A model generated the notes under the pieces. It made no database searches. It worked only from the letters and a program-made list of their open reading frames with translations, and had not been told where the DNA came from. The translations under genes and the position numbers were made by a program. Shown one piece after another: positions 1-7,410 of a stretch of 64,000 nucleotides of DNA. Position 1 is the stretch's first letter; every line of letters starts with the position of its first letter. The DNA lies in assembly GCA_003611805.1 (NCBI GenBank), contig RAYM01000011.1:1-64000 (forward strand), read 5' to 3'. This DNA is from a bacterium 1xD42-87. GTDB lineage: Bacteria > Bacillota > Clostridia > Lachnospirales > Lachnospiraceae.

Positions 1-61
1 GACACAATAAAGAGGTGGGAAATGGTCTTCTATTTTGGAAAAATTAACTATAAGAGAGGTA

Positions 62-89
62 AGGAGGTGCAGAGGCTGCCCCACCTCCT
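62..89. other. hairpin with 8-bp arms
   Basis: AGGAGGTG at 62-69 is complementary to CACCTCCT at 82-89 with a 12-base loop. It is followed by AT-rich sequence without a clear T run, so it may be a weak terminator of a gene lying left of the window. The rest of 1-477 holds no convincing gene. Confidence 0.4.
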
Positions 90-206
90 CATTAAATAAA
101 AAATTTATATGCAACAGGGCTTTCACAATAGTGACATAAAAATGTCGGAATTAAGAATCAATATACCTATCCCCCACCTGCTATAAAAATATAGCCTCTA
201 TACAAT

Positions 207-353
207 ATAAGAAATGTCAGTGCGATTGGCAGATTGAATTATACTAAACAATATAAGCATGGAATAAACGTCAGTATATTTGAAAGATTGAGATTGCAAT
301 ATTAACAAAATATATAACCTATAAGAAATGTCAGTGCGTCTGGCATTTCTTAT
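207..353. repeat. repeated GTCAG motif ending in a long hairpin
   Basis: ATAAGAAATGTCAGTGCG occurs exactly at 207-224 and 321-338, with a degenerate relative (ATAAACGTCAGTA) at 265-276. The last copy is the 5' arm of a hairpin: 321-334 pairs with 340-353 over 14 positions (one G-T pair) around a five-base loop. Three spaced copies in front of a small gene suggest protein-binding or regulatory sites; no function can be assigned. Confidence 0.5.
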
Positions 354-477
354 ATTATAAAAGAGATTACATGTTTGTTGTTTATTAAAACTTTATGAAT
401 TAGAAATTAGCTATTGCTTTCATTTTTACCCAGCGTTACAATTCCAATCCATTAAATAAGAAAGGAGTTCATAAGGT

Positions 478-723
478 ATGAAGAAAAAAGAAATTAGAAA
501 GCGTCTCCGGCATATGGAAGATTATATGGAAGAGATGGAAAGGAAAGTGAGGTGCTTAGATAGTACATTGTTTTTCATCTCAATAGGTATGGAATACTTT
601 CATCAAACAGAGGACTGCTTTGAAGTAAACACAATACAGTTCATCAATGATTATTTAAAAACCATAAGGAATGTTGAGATTGCAGGTCTGCATGAGGTAT
701 TGACGGAATTAAAAAGTGTATGA
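478..723 (+). CDS. small hypothetical protein, 81 aa
   Basis: A short, highly charged protein beginning with a basic helix (MKKKEIRKRLRHMEDYMEEM) and continuing as a probable helical protein. No signal peptide, membrane segment or known catalytic motif is seen. The start is supported by AAGGAG about ten bases upstream. It lies at the left edge of the AT-rich element, convergent with the XRE regulator gene, and the two are separated by a 10-bp perfect palindrome. The family is not recognised. Codon use and base composition match the rest of the element. Confidence 0.6.
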   Translation: MKKKEIRKRLRHMEDYMEEMERKVRCLDSTLFFISIGMEYFHQTEDCFEVNTIQFINDYLKTIRNVEIAGLHEVLTELKSV

Positions 724-730
724 TTAAAAT

Positions 731-760
731 AAGGTACACCAATAGAAACAGGTGTACCTT
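731..760. terminator. palindrome between convergent genes
   Basis: AAGGTACACC at 731-740 pairs perfectly with GGTGTACCTT at 751-760 around a ten-base loop. It sits between the stop codons of the converging 478 gene and the XRE gene and overlaps the XRE stop, so a bidirectional terminator is likely, although neither side has a long T run. Confidence 0.6.
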
Positions 761-1049
761 ACTTCATTATGTCAATCAAATTCTGTAATACAGTAAGCTG
801 CTGTTTATTCAAGCCGGAAGTATCAAGTATTGCCTTGTCTCTGGGATATTCTACGCCAAGAAGATAGTCAGTTGACACATGGAAAAGATTGGCGAGTTTA
901 ACCAGATTCTCTAATGTTGGCGAGGTCTCATCAGCTTCATAAGCGGAGACGGCAGAGGAAGAAACGCCAATCCTTCTTGCAACTTCTGATTGTGACATTT
1001 TATGTTGTTGACGTAACAATGTCAGTTTTTTAGACAATCCATATATCAT
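759..1049 (-). CDS. XRE-family HTH transcriptional regulator, 96 aa
   Basis: An N-terminal helix-turn-helix of the XRE/Cro-CI type spans about residues 7-62; the core reads KMSQSEVARRIGVSSSAVSAYE followed by SPTLENLVKLANLFHVSTDYLLG, the usual pattern of small phage and mobile-element repressors. The short C-terminal tail probably dimerises. The start at 1,049 is chosen because AAAGGAG lies about seven bases upstream; a longer reading starting at 1,106 has no such site. It is transcribed divergently from the SH3 lipoprotein gene, and two tandem 15-base repeats lie between them, so it probably represses both. This reading of its targets is inference. Confidence 0.88.
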   Translation of the reverse strand: MIYGLSKKLTLLRQQHKMSQSEVARRIGVSSSAVSAYEADETSPTLENLVKLANLFHVSTDYLLGVEYPRDKAILDTSGLNKQQLTVLQNLIDIMK

Positions 1050-1091
1050 GTATATGCTCCTTTTTTCTATATAGCATACATGAAAATGTGA

Positions 1092-1125
1092 AAGCATTAG
1101 TTGCAATTAAAAGCATTGATTGCAA
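1092..1125. promoter_or_regulatory. tandem operator repeats between xre and lipoprotein genes
   Basis: AAGCATTAGTTGCAA (1,092-1,106) and AAGCATTGATTGCAA (1,111-1,125) are tandem copies differing at two bases, 19 bases apart, about two helical turns. The second copy covers the -35 box of the rightward promoter, and both lie upstream of the leftward XRE gene. They are the best candidates for XRE binding sites. Confidence 0.65.
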
Positions 1126-1148
1126 GTGTGGCATAAAGATGATATAAT
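1120..1148 (+). promoter_or_regulatory. promoter of the SH3 lipoprotein gene
   Basis: TTGCAA at 1,120-1,125, a 17-base spacer and a consensus TATAAT at 1,143-1,148. It lies 40 bases upstream of the start codon, and its -35 box is inside the second operator repeat. Confidence 0.75.
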
Positions 1149-1187
1149 CAACACTAAATAAATTTATATACGAAAGGAAAAATATAA

Positions 1188-1973
1188 ATGACAAATAAGA
1201 AATTGTTTAAATCAGCACTCATAATAACAGCGGTCATGTTATCAGTAAGTGGATGTGCAGGTGGTTGCAGTGAGCAAACCGAGCCAGTTATAGCGGATGC
1301 AACAGTAGAGACACCAGAGCCAGAGGAAAGCACAGAAAGCACAGAGCCTACACCCTCTCCCACTGTTGAACCTACACAAGAAAGTATAGATGATACAATT
1401 TCATCTGAAAGCGAGGACAATATAGAAAGTGAAGAAAATACAATAAATGAGGAAGAAATACAAAGTAAAGAAGTAGAGCCGGACTTAGGCTACACAATAA
1501 TTGCAATAGATGAAGTTACAATGTACGCTACTACTAATGCAAATCTGCGTAGTGGCCCTGGAACAGACTATGACAAAGTAGGAAGTTTAGCATATGCGCA
1601 AGAGATAGTATGTAATGGAAAAGTAGCTGATGGAGACAAAGAGTGGTTAGTACTCAAAACCGAGGATGGTAGTACACAAATGGTAAGTGCGAAGTTAGTC
1701 TCCCGAACCAAGCCCCAACCCCAATCCAGTGGTGGAAGTAGTGGTAGCGGAGGTACTACTACCACACCAAGTAGCGGAGGAAACGGTGGCTCCAGCGGTG
1801 GCAACGGTGGCTCCGGCGGAGGAAACGGAGGCTCCGGTGGAGGCCAACCATCTGGTGGCGACCCAGGTAGCGTAGGAATGGGTGAACCAGGCGGAATGTT
1901 CTCAGGCCTTCCTGAATTTGGTGCTGGAGGTCTTGACCCTAATGCTCCTGGGTCAGATTTAAACTGGGAGTAA
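1188..1973 (+). CDS. SH3-domain surface lipoprotein, 261 aa
   Basis: A signal peptide ends in the lipobox VSGC, so Cys about residue 23 would be lipidated and the protein displayed on the outer face of the membrane. An acidic Glu/Thr/Pro-rich linker (about 30-100) leads to a bacterial SH3-like domain (about 108-166; core NLRSGPGTDYDKVGSL), a fold used to bind peptidoglycan or peptides. The last 90 residues are a low-complexity Gly/Ser tail. The RBS is AAAGGAAA. Divergent from an XRE regulator and preceded by tandem operator-like repeats, it is probably switched on when the element is induced. A cell-wall binding, entry-exclusion or mating role is possible but not shown. Confidence 0.8.
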   Translation: MTNKKLFKSALIITAVMLSVSGCAGGCSEQTEPVIADATVETPEPEESTESTEPTPSPTVEPTQESIDDTISSESEDNIESEENTINEEEIQSKEVEPDLGYTIIAIDEVTMYATTNANLRSGPGTDYDKVGSLAYAQEIVCNGKVADGDKEWLVLKTEDGSTQMVSAKLVSRTKPQPQSSGGSSGSGGTTTTPSSGGNGGSSGGNGGSGGGNGGSGGGQPSGGDPGSVGMGEPGGMFSGLPEFGAGGLDPNAPGSDLNWE

Positions 1974-1994
1974 TCATTTAGGTAAAAAAACATG

Positions 1995-2031
1995 TTTCAA
2001 CAGGGTTAGTTTTAAACTAACCCTGTTGAAA
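1995..2031. terminator. 18-bp perfect inverted repeat
   Basis: Arms 1,995-2,012 and 2,014-2,031 are perfectly complementary with a single central base. It follows the lipoprotein stop. A run of seven T lies just beyond it on the minus strand, so it would work best against leftward transcription; on the plus strand it may stop or protect the lipoprotein mRNA. Confidence 0.6.
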
Positions 2032-2033
2032 TA

Positions 2034-2309
2034 ATTACATACATAAGTGTATTAATTGTGTTATAGCATATGTTTTCGTGTATCGAGTTATTTTACATGT
2101 ATAAGTGTATCAAATATAATAATTAGAATAGTTATTTCATAACTGCTCACATGAATAAGTGTATTAAATCGTTAGAATACAAGTACATACATCAACAAGT
2201 AAAACAATTACACACATAAGTGTATCAATAATTTCTTAAACTTATACTAGCCATACTTTCTTGTACATCTTTTAAAGAAAGATATTACACGAATAAGTGT
2301 ATCAATAAC
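2034..2309 (+). repeat. five iteron-like repeats (ATAAGTGTAT core)
   Basis: The core ATAAGTGTAT occurs at 2,043-2,052, 2,101-2,110, 2,155-2,164, 2,216-2,225 and 2,293-2,302, each within a longer pattern TTACAY-NN-core-YAA. Start-to-start spacing is 58, 54, 61 and 77 bases. The flanking ACAC...GTGT gives partial dyad symmetry, as in protein-binding sites. A degenerate copy (ATAAATGTAT) lies at about 3,604-3,613. Copies are too short and unevenly spaced for CRISPR. Iterons of a replication or regulatory protein, or a multi-site operator, are the leading readings. Confidence 0.7.
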
Positions 2310-2331
2310 ATAAATAGTAAGAAAGGATATT

Positions 2332-2481
2332 ATGGACTTAAATAATATAACAGTTGAGCAATATTATACAGATAATGCAGATTCAAAAGATTATTATATA
2401 AGTAGTAAGCATAATTTAGCCGAAACACCAATAACCAGTAGCAAACAAGCAACTTTTAAAGCATATTTCTGCAACATATAA
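2332..2481 (+). CDS. possible small protein, 49 aa
   Basis: An open frame with AAGAAAGGA placed seven bases before an ATG at 2,332, directly after the last iteron-like repeat. The product begins MDLNNITVEQYYTDNADSKD and is polar, with no membrane segment or known motif. The good ribosome binding site and location in front of further accessory genes argue for a real small gene, but the short length and lack of a recognised family leave open a degraded gene remnant, particularly since the next few hundred bases are poorly coding. Confidence 0.4.
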   Translation: MDLNNITVEQYYTDNADSKDYYISSKHNLAETPITSSKQATFKAYFCNI

Positions 2482-2545
2482 ATCAGACCTGTTAAAAATG
2501 GATATATGATACATAAATCAATACAGTATATAAAAATCACTATCC

Positions 2546-2710
2546 ATGAATGAGTTTAAAAGACCTGTCAAAATTTCTCTGATAAAAATATCAGAAACAA
2601 TGTACATATCAAAACAAGGATTACATTATGGAAAAATTGAGTCGGACAAGTTGATAGAAATTACTGGCTTATCAGTATACAGTGGCTATTTTCCTGCATT
2701 ATCTGATTGA
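2546..2710 (+). CDS. possible small protein, 54 aa
   Basis: An open frame beginning MNEFKRPVKISLIKISETMY and ending FPALSD, with a composition typical of a folded soluble protein. There is no clear ribosome binding site, so it could be a fragment of a decayed gene, perhaps related to the 49-residue frame just upstream. The family is not recognised. Confidence 0.25.
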   Translation: MNEFKRPVKISLIKISETMYISKQGLHYGKIESDKLIEITGLSVYSGYFPALSD

Positions 2711-2826
2711 GTTTGTTTGTAATGAGTATTTCATAGTAATAAAAATGCTGATTTAGACATCAGAAAAAATGATGTGGAGCATTAAAAGAATTTTTAAAAG
2801 TGTATATTAAAAATACCATAAAAAGG

Positions 2827-2869
2827 GCATGACCTCCAATAGAAAATAAAAAGCGATTGGAGGTCATGC
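2827..2869 (+). promoter_or_regulatory. hairpin sequestering the RBS of the SprT-like gene
   Basis: Bases 2,827-2,840 pair perfectly with 2,856-2,869 (14 bp, 15-base loop). The 3' arm contains GGAGGT (2,859-2,864), the ribosome binding site of the ATG at 2,872, so folding hides it. Read on the minus strand the same stem is followed by CCTTTTTA and could serve as a terminator; both roles are possible. Confidence 0.6.
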
Positions 2870-2871
2870 TT

Positions 2872-3522
2872 ATGTTATCAGAACATAATAAATTTTTAGA
2901 ACAGGCATATTTAGTTTTAAACAGGGTTTACTTTGAGGATAGTTTACCAGAAGCAGTCATTACAATCCAATCTTCCCAACGTGCATATGGTCATATTACA
3001 GTTGGCAAGGTCTGGCAGGACAGTTGGGATTCTTACCATGAGATAAATATATCTGCGGAATATCTCAACAGACCAGTGGAAAATATCATCGCTACTCTTC
3101 TGCATGAATGCTGTCATCTGTATGCAATGGAAAATAATATAAAAGATACGTCAAACAATTATAGATACCATAATAAAAAATTCAAGGAGATTGCTGAAAA
3201 AAGGGATTTAAAAATAAGCTACCATGAGAGCATAGGCTGGAGTGTGACCGAACCTACGGAAAAGTTAATAGAAACAATAAAACAGTATCATTTAGATTCC
3301 CAGATAGAATATGTGCGTATGGGTGCTTATGACTGGACTGGCGGAGAAAATGGAAGTGACGGGGATAATGGTGGTTTAACTGGTACAAAAGGAAAGAAAC
3401 CAAAAAAGAAAAGCAGTACAAGAAAATATATATGTCCTAAATGTGGTAATTCTGTAAGGGCAACAAAAGATGTGAATATTGCGTGCCTTGACTGCGATAT
3501 GCAAATGATGAAAGAAGAATAA
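2872..3522 (+). CDS. SprT-like zinc metalloprotease domain protein, 216 aa
   Basis: The SprT-like fold covers about residues 1-120, with the zinc-binding signature HECCH (HExxH form, about residue 80) in a predicted helix and further His residues in the following segment (YRYHNKKF). A Gly/Asp-rich linker and a lysine-rich stretch lead to a C-terminal zinc ribbon (CPKCG...CLDCD). SprT-like proteins in mobile elements are related to SPRTN/Wss1 proteases of DNA-protein crosslinks, but targets in bacteria are mostly unknown. The start at 2,872 is preferred over TTG 2,857 or ATG 2,866 because GGAGGT then sits seven bases away; that site is buried in a hairpin, suggesting controlled translation. 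Confidence 0.85.
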   Translation: MLSEHNKFLEQAYLVLNRVYFEDSLPEAVITIQSSQRAYGHITVGKVWQDSWDSYHEINISAEYLNRPVENIIATLLHECCHLYAMENNIKDTSNNYRYHNKKFKEIAEKRDLKISYHESIGWSVTEPTEKLIETIKQYHLDSQIEYVRMGAYDWTGGENGSDGDNGGLTGTKGKKPKKKSSTRKYICPKCGNSVRATKDVNIACLDCDMQMMKEE

Positions 3523-3678
3523 ATATCAAGTATTCTTCTACATATGCCCTAAAAATCAATGCTTTCAAGCAGCCTGTTTCCTTGCACTATCACGTCTATG
3601 CACATAAATGTATCAGCGTTAAAATGTAATTGAAGTTACGGAAAACAAATGTTAAAACATTAAGGAGGAAATCAAAAA

Positions 3679-4170
3679 ATGTGTAAAATGAGAGTGGCAG
3701 TAAGAAGGGAAATGCTAGGAGCAAGGGAACAGGCTTTTAGCGTCTGGAATGGTAAAGAGATCATGGAGTACACTGGAAACCAGATTAAAAGTTTAATCAA
3801 GTCCGGCCAGAAAGTATGTGGTCTGGCACTGAAGGAAAATGAACTTGTGCCGGATGCAGAGGGATTTTTCACCACGAATATCATGGAGCATAGATATTGT
3901 GGGAATTATACACCCATGATTGAAAATGAAAATGTTATGTCGAATGTGTTCTATATTGTGATTGGGAGTCACGAAGAAAAAGGAGTTGTTTACTACGACT
4001 GCATTTCAACAAAATTCGAGCAGGCAAGCTTTGAGCAGTCGGACGCAAAAGCCTATCTCCGGCTGGGAATCATTTCCGGCGGTGCAAGGCTGGGGGCAGA
4101 TGATAAGATTGAACTGGCTTCTCTGGAATATGAGAAAGAAAAGAAAGCGGTTCCAGAGAAAAAGAAATAA
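3679..4170 (+). CDS. conserved mobile-element protein of unknown function, 163 aa
   Basis: A soluble protein with a strong RBS (TAAGGAGGAAA). No signal peptide or membrane segment is seen, and it ends in a lysine-rich tail (EKEKKAVPEKKK). The middle part (KSLIKSGQKVCGLALKENE) looks like an alpha/beta domain. I do not recognise the family; its position between a SprT-like gene and small unknown genes suggests an accessory regulatory or DNA-processing role. It is followed by an 11-bp stem with a GAAA loop that probably ends its transcript. Confidence 0.65.
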   Translation: MCKMRVAVRREMLGAREQAFSVWNGKEIMEYTGNQIKSLIKSGQKVCGLALKENELVPDAEGFFTTNIMEHRYCGNYTPMIENENVMSNVFYIVIGSHEEKGVVYYDCISTKFEQASFEQSDAKAYLRLGIISGGARLGADDKIELASLEYEKEKKAVPEKKK

Positions 4171-4178
4171 GGTTCAGG

Positions 4179-4204
4179 GGCGTCCATTGGAAACAGTGGG
4201 CGCC
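4179..4204 (+). terminator. stem-loop after the 163-aa gene
   Basis: An 11-bp stem (4,179-4,189 with 4,194-4,204, including two G-T pairs) closed by a GAAA tetraloop and followed by TTGTTGGTT. The T run is weak, so termination may be partial. Confidence 0.5.
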
Positions 4205-4329
4205 TTGTTGGTTAAAAGGGTTTCAAGAGGTTCCAGAGAGATTTAATCACGTTACAGTCATGTATAGATACATGGGATTGATAAGGAAGTGAAACTTATA
4301 AAAATTTTTAACAGAAAGGAGATATAATC

Positions 4330-4614
4330 ATGTACGAAGAACAGATTATAAAGTGCCTAAAGAATTTAGGCAAACAGGTCTGGAGCCTGCAACAGCTTAT
4401 GGCTAATCTTGACAGGGATGTACGGAATATGCGTGTCAGTGGGAATACCATAGTAAAAACCATGCCATTCGGAGTCAAGGATATTTCCAGTGTTCAACTG
4501 GTGGACGCATATACAAGGGGTTTGAACATGGAACAGCTGATTGCTCTGGGGAATAATAAATATACCGCAGAGCAGATTTATAATAAGCTAAAAAGAGCGG
4601 GGGTGGCGGACTGA
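4330..4614 (+). CDS. hypothetical protein, 94 aa
   Basis: A small, mostly helical protein (start MYEEQIIKCLKNLGKQVWSL). The C-terminal half resembles a short DNA-binding or helix-rich fold (YTAEQIYNKLKRAGVAD), but no family can be named. GAAAGGAG lies about seven bases before the start. It overlaps the next gene by one base (TGATG), so the two are translationally coupled. Confidence 0.65.
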   Translation: MYEEQIIKCLKNLGKQVWSLQQLMANLDRDVRNMRVSGNTIVKTMPFGVKDISSVQLVDAYTRGLNMEQLIALGNNKYTAEQIYNKLKRAGVAD

Positions 4615-4799
4615 TGCGTGCAATAGTAAAACATAACGGAAAGCCGTTGCTGGAGGCTTTGTGCCATATAAATACGGCAAGCAACATTGTCACACTGCAA
4701 ACCATGCTGGAGCCAAGCATGAACCTTGACCTTGACAAGGTATATGTTGAAGTCAATCTTTTTGGAGATTTGGAACCTCTGGAAGATGAAGAAGATTAG
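4614..4799 (+). CDS. hypothetical protein, 61 aa
   Basis: A small acidic protein beginning MRAIVKHNGKPLLEALCHIN and ending in an acidic tail (LEPLEDEED). The start codon overlaps the stop of the preceding gene by one base, giving coupled translation in a two-gene unit closed by a good terminator. An acidic tail is common in small antagonists of DNA-binding proteins, but this is only a resemblance; no family is recognised. Confidence 0.6.
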   Translation: MRAIVKHNGKPLLEALCHINTASNIVTLQTMLEPSMNLDLDKVYVEVNLFGDLEPLEDEED

Positions 4800-4805
4800 A
4801 AAGGG

Positions 4806-4842
4806 AGCCACCCACGGTCTGAAGGCTGTGGGTGGTTCTTTT
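4806..4842 (+). terminator. intrinsic terminator of the 4330-4799 gene pair
   Basis: CCACCCAC (4,808-4,815) pairs with GTGGGTGG (4,828-4,835), extended by weaker pairs on both sides and followed by TTCTTTTA. The following stretch to 5,596 has no convincing gene; it holds two copies of a dispersed repeat and a second hairpin. Confidence 0.75.
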
Positions 4843-4852
4843 ATGGACGCAG

Positions 4853-4933
4853 ATTTAAAAGTGCATATTAAAAACAGAAAATTGGAACAGACAGAAATTA
4901 TGTCACGGATATTTTTCAAAAGTGCATGTTAAG
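4853..4933 (+). repeat. two copies of a dispersed element repeat
   Basis: ATTTAAAAGTGCATATTA at 4,853 and TTTTTCAAAAGTGCATGTTA at 4,912 are copies of a motif also found at 2,791-2,813 (TTTTTAAAAGTGTATATTA) and, more weakly, at 7,404-7,425 just after xis. The copies lie in non-coding DNA only. They may be binding sites for an element-encoded protein. Confidence 0.5.
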
Positions 4934-5406
4934 GGAAGGGGATATATTTTTTTTCGTAAAAAGTTTGTTTTGAGGTATGAAAGCAGCGTTTCCAGAAAAA
5001 AGTATATGGTGGTAGTCTGCTGTGTTGAAAAATTGGATGAAAGCAAAAATCAGACTGGTTAGGAAAAAAGTATTTCAGTATGTCCTGCCTGTCATGCTGA
5101 ACCATGGGAAATTTTGAAAAGACTGTAAAGGGGAGCATTTCAGAAAATCATATTTATATAGGAAGAAATACATAGGTTGCAGACCGAGCCAGCATAACGG
5201 CAGCAATAAATTCAAGTGATAAAGAAAAGTACAATGATAGTTGTGAATCACACGCAGCTGATAAATTTTTATTATAACAAAATTTTATCTGGCTGGAAAA
5301 ATGATACTGCAAGTACGATTTTTACAAGGTAAATAGTATTCAACCATTATGATACATGGGGATTTTCAAATATTTTTTAATATAGGGGAAATTTCAAAAA
5401 AGAAAA

Positions 5407-5464
5407 GTATACATTAGTTTCTATATGTATACATTGGGTGGCTGTCAGACGTGACAGCTATTTT
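5407..5464 (+). promoter_or_regulatory. leader with repeated GTATACATT and a terminator-like hairpin
   Basis: GTATACATT occurs at 5,408-5,416 and 5,427-5,435. It is followed by a 7-bp stem (GCTGTCA 5,441-5,447 with TGACAGC 5,452-5,458, loop GACG) and TATTTT. It lies about 130 bases upstream of the methyltransferase gene. Either it ends upstream transcription or acts as an attenuator in the leader. The rest of 4,843-5,596 shows no gene. Confidence 0.45.
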
Positions 5465-5596
5465 AATTATACATTGTTGAGAGTTCATACACGTCCAGTA
5501 AAGGGAGATATACTGTCCTTTTTGGGATGTGCATACCACGATAACCAACGTACTGTGATTTGTGAGTGTAATCAAAAATGATGAGGAGGTAAACAT

Positions 5597-7201
5597 ATGT
5601 TCGATTACGCTTACAACAATAATTATACCATAGATGAAGAAAAAAAGCAAGATACAAACGATAAAAATTTGTTCCTTGAAAATCTGCACCTGCTGAAAGA
5701 GACAGAGGAAGGATACAAGCTGCTCTGCGGTGTTGGGAGTCTGCAAAAAAATTTAAGGCAGTTTGCGATAGTTTATTTGCAGACTCCACAAGGGGAATTA
5801 TATCCACAGGAAAGCGTACAAATGAGCAGACTGAATAACAGGAAAGGAACATTGGGCTTCCTCAAAGAACTGCCGAGATTTAGTGAACTTGATGAAAAAG
5901 AAATTGAAGAAATCAAAGAAAAGATTATCGAAATTTTGAAAAAGACAAAAGAACCCGTCCTTATGGGTGCAGATGAATCCCCAGAGGGGGTTTATGATGA
6001 GGTGGTTAATAGAATCCATATCTGTTCAGAAAGAATAGAGAACAATCCAAAAGCATTCGTTTTTATAAAAGATAATGTCGGATATATCCGTACTACTTTC
6101 TTTGGTGAATTTTCAAAGAAACTGCAAGTGGGATATACCAGAAAAGAGATACTGGGGCTGCTGAAAATGTTGGGGAAACTGATAACTGATAAGGGCAGAG
6201 CCTATGATAAACGCCTGCATTTTGGAGAGGTCAATGGAAAATACTATGCTGTCAGATTACCAGAGGGCACCGTGGCGGACATAAATCAAGATATAGAGAT
6301 AGTACTACCGCCGTTAGATATAGAGATACCAGAAAATACAGGGACAAATGAAAAAGATAATAATTCAAAAACTACATTTTTTGGATATTATGGAGGTAAA
6401 AACAGAATGCACGACATGCTGAACGCCCTCATGCCGCAATCAAAAATTTACATAGAACCGTTTATTGGTTCCGGTGCAACCCTGTTGAACCGGAGCCGCA
6501 GTGAAATAGAGATTGTAAATGATTATGATCCGGCAATCGCTAACCTGTATAAGGTTATGTCAGATAAAGATATGGGAAAAGAACTTTTAGAAAAAATGCT
6601 GAGGCTTCCATATGATGAAAAGCTGTTCAATATGGCTCGTGAACACCAAAGGGAAAATTTCAAAAGTATTAACGATATTGACAAGGCTCTACTGACTTTT
6701 GTATTGGTCAGCCAGAGTTTTAACAATACCAGAAAACAGTTTAGCAGAGGAACTTATAATACAGAATCCTATCAACGTAAGATACGCTCAAACCTTCCAA
6801 GAATATATGAAAGGCTGCAAGGTGTTCAAGTTGATAATAAAGACGCTCGGAGTATTATAGATGAAGCAGCAGATAATCCAGACGTTCAAATGTACCTTGA
6901 CCCTCCATATTTACATACGTTGAGGGGTGAAGGCGCTGATAAGGTCTATTTTAAGGAAATGGAAGGTATGGAACATATATGGATGTTAGAGACAATTAAA
7001 AATGCCAAGTGCCGCATTCTCCTGTCTGGATACCACGCAGATAAAGACGACTTGTATGATGACTATTTGCTGCCTTATGGCTGGAAAAGTCGGGAGTTAA
7101 TAAAAATAGTAAAGAGCAGCCAGAGAAAGGAAGAACGTGATATAGCCTCTGAATGGATATGGTTCAATTATGACATTCCAGATGAAGGGGGGATGGAGTA
7201 A
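5597..7201 (+). CDS. D12-class DNA adenine N6-methyltransferase with unknown N-terminal region, 534 aa
   Basis: The C-terminal half (about 258-534) is a Dam/D12-type adenine methyltransferase: FGYYGGK near residue 262, the SAM-binding motif EPFIGSG near 288 and the catalytic motif DPPY at about 435. It would transfer a methyl group from S-adenosylmethionine to adenine in a specific DNA sequence. Typical D12 enzymes are about 270-300 residues; here about 250 extra N-terminal residues form a separate region without a recognised motif, possibly a regulatory or DNA-targeting domain. No restriction endonuclease gene is near, so it is an orphan methylase that may protect the element or regulate it. 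It overlaps xis by one base (TAATG). Confidence 0.85.
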   Translation: MFDYAYNNNYTIDEEKKQDTNDKNLFLENLHLLKETEEGYKLLCGVGSLQKNLRQFAIVYLQTPQGELYPQESVQMSRLNNRKGTLGFLKELPRFSELDEKEIEEIKEKIIEILKKTKEPVLMGADESPEGVYDEVVNRIHICSERIENNPKAFVFIKDNVGYIRTTFFGEFSKKLQVGYTRKEILGLLKMLGKLITDKGRAYDKRLHFGEVNGKYYAVRLPEGTVADINQDIEIVLPPLDIEIPENTGTNEKDNNSKTTFFGYYGGKNRMHDMLNALMPQSKIYIEPFIGSGATLLNRSRSEIEIVNDYDPAIANLYKVMSDKDMGKELLEKMLRLPYDEKLFNMAREHQRENFKSINDIDKALLTFVLVSQSFNNTRKQFSRGTYNTESYQRKIRSNLPRIYERLQGVQVDNKDARSIIDEAADNPDVQMYLDPPYLHTLRGEGADKVYFKEMEGMEHIWMLETIKNAKCRILLSGYHADKDDLYDDYLLPYGWKSRELIKIVKSSQRKEERDIASEWIWFNYDIPDEGGME

Positions 7202-7410
7202 TGAAGAAAGAAGTGGAGAAAGTGCCAGTCTGGGAGAAATACACGCTCACCATTGCCGAGGCTTCTGATTATTTCAATATAGGAGAAAGCAAACTTCGGA
7301 GGTTTCTGTCAGAGCATGAAAGAGAAAGTTACATATTGATGAATGGAACAAAAGTTCTAATAAAAAGAAAGCAGTTCGAGAAAATAATTGATGGATTAGG
7401 GTCAATTTAA
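7201..7410 (+). CDS. xis: Tn916-type excisionase, 69 aa
   Basis: It matches the Tn916 Xis pattern closely: an N-terminal stretch PVWEKYTLTIAEASDYFNIG forming a winged-helix/MerR-like start, then KLRRF and the tail KVLIKRKQFEKIIDGLGSI. The protein binds next to the attachment site and bends DNA so that the integrase favours excision. The start overlaps the methyltransferase stop (TAATG), so expression of the two is coupled, and the integrase gene follows 113 bases later with its own promoter. Position and length are as in Tn916-family elements. Confidence 0.92.
   Translation: MKKEVEKVPVWEKYTLTIAEASDYFNIGESKLRRFLSEHERESYILMNGTKVLIKRKQFEKIIDGLGSI

Noticed and set aside
2034-2309. CRISPR array
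   Set aside because: Repeat cores are only about ten exact bases with uneven spacing, and no cas gene is in the window.
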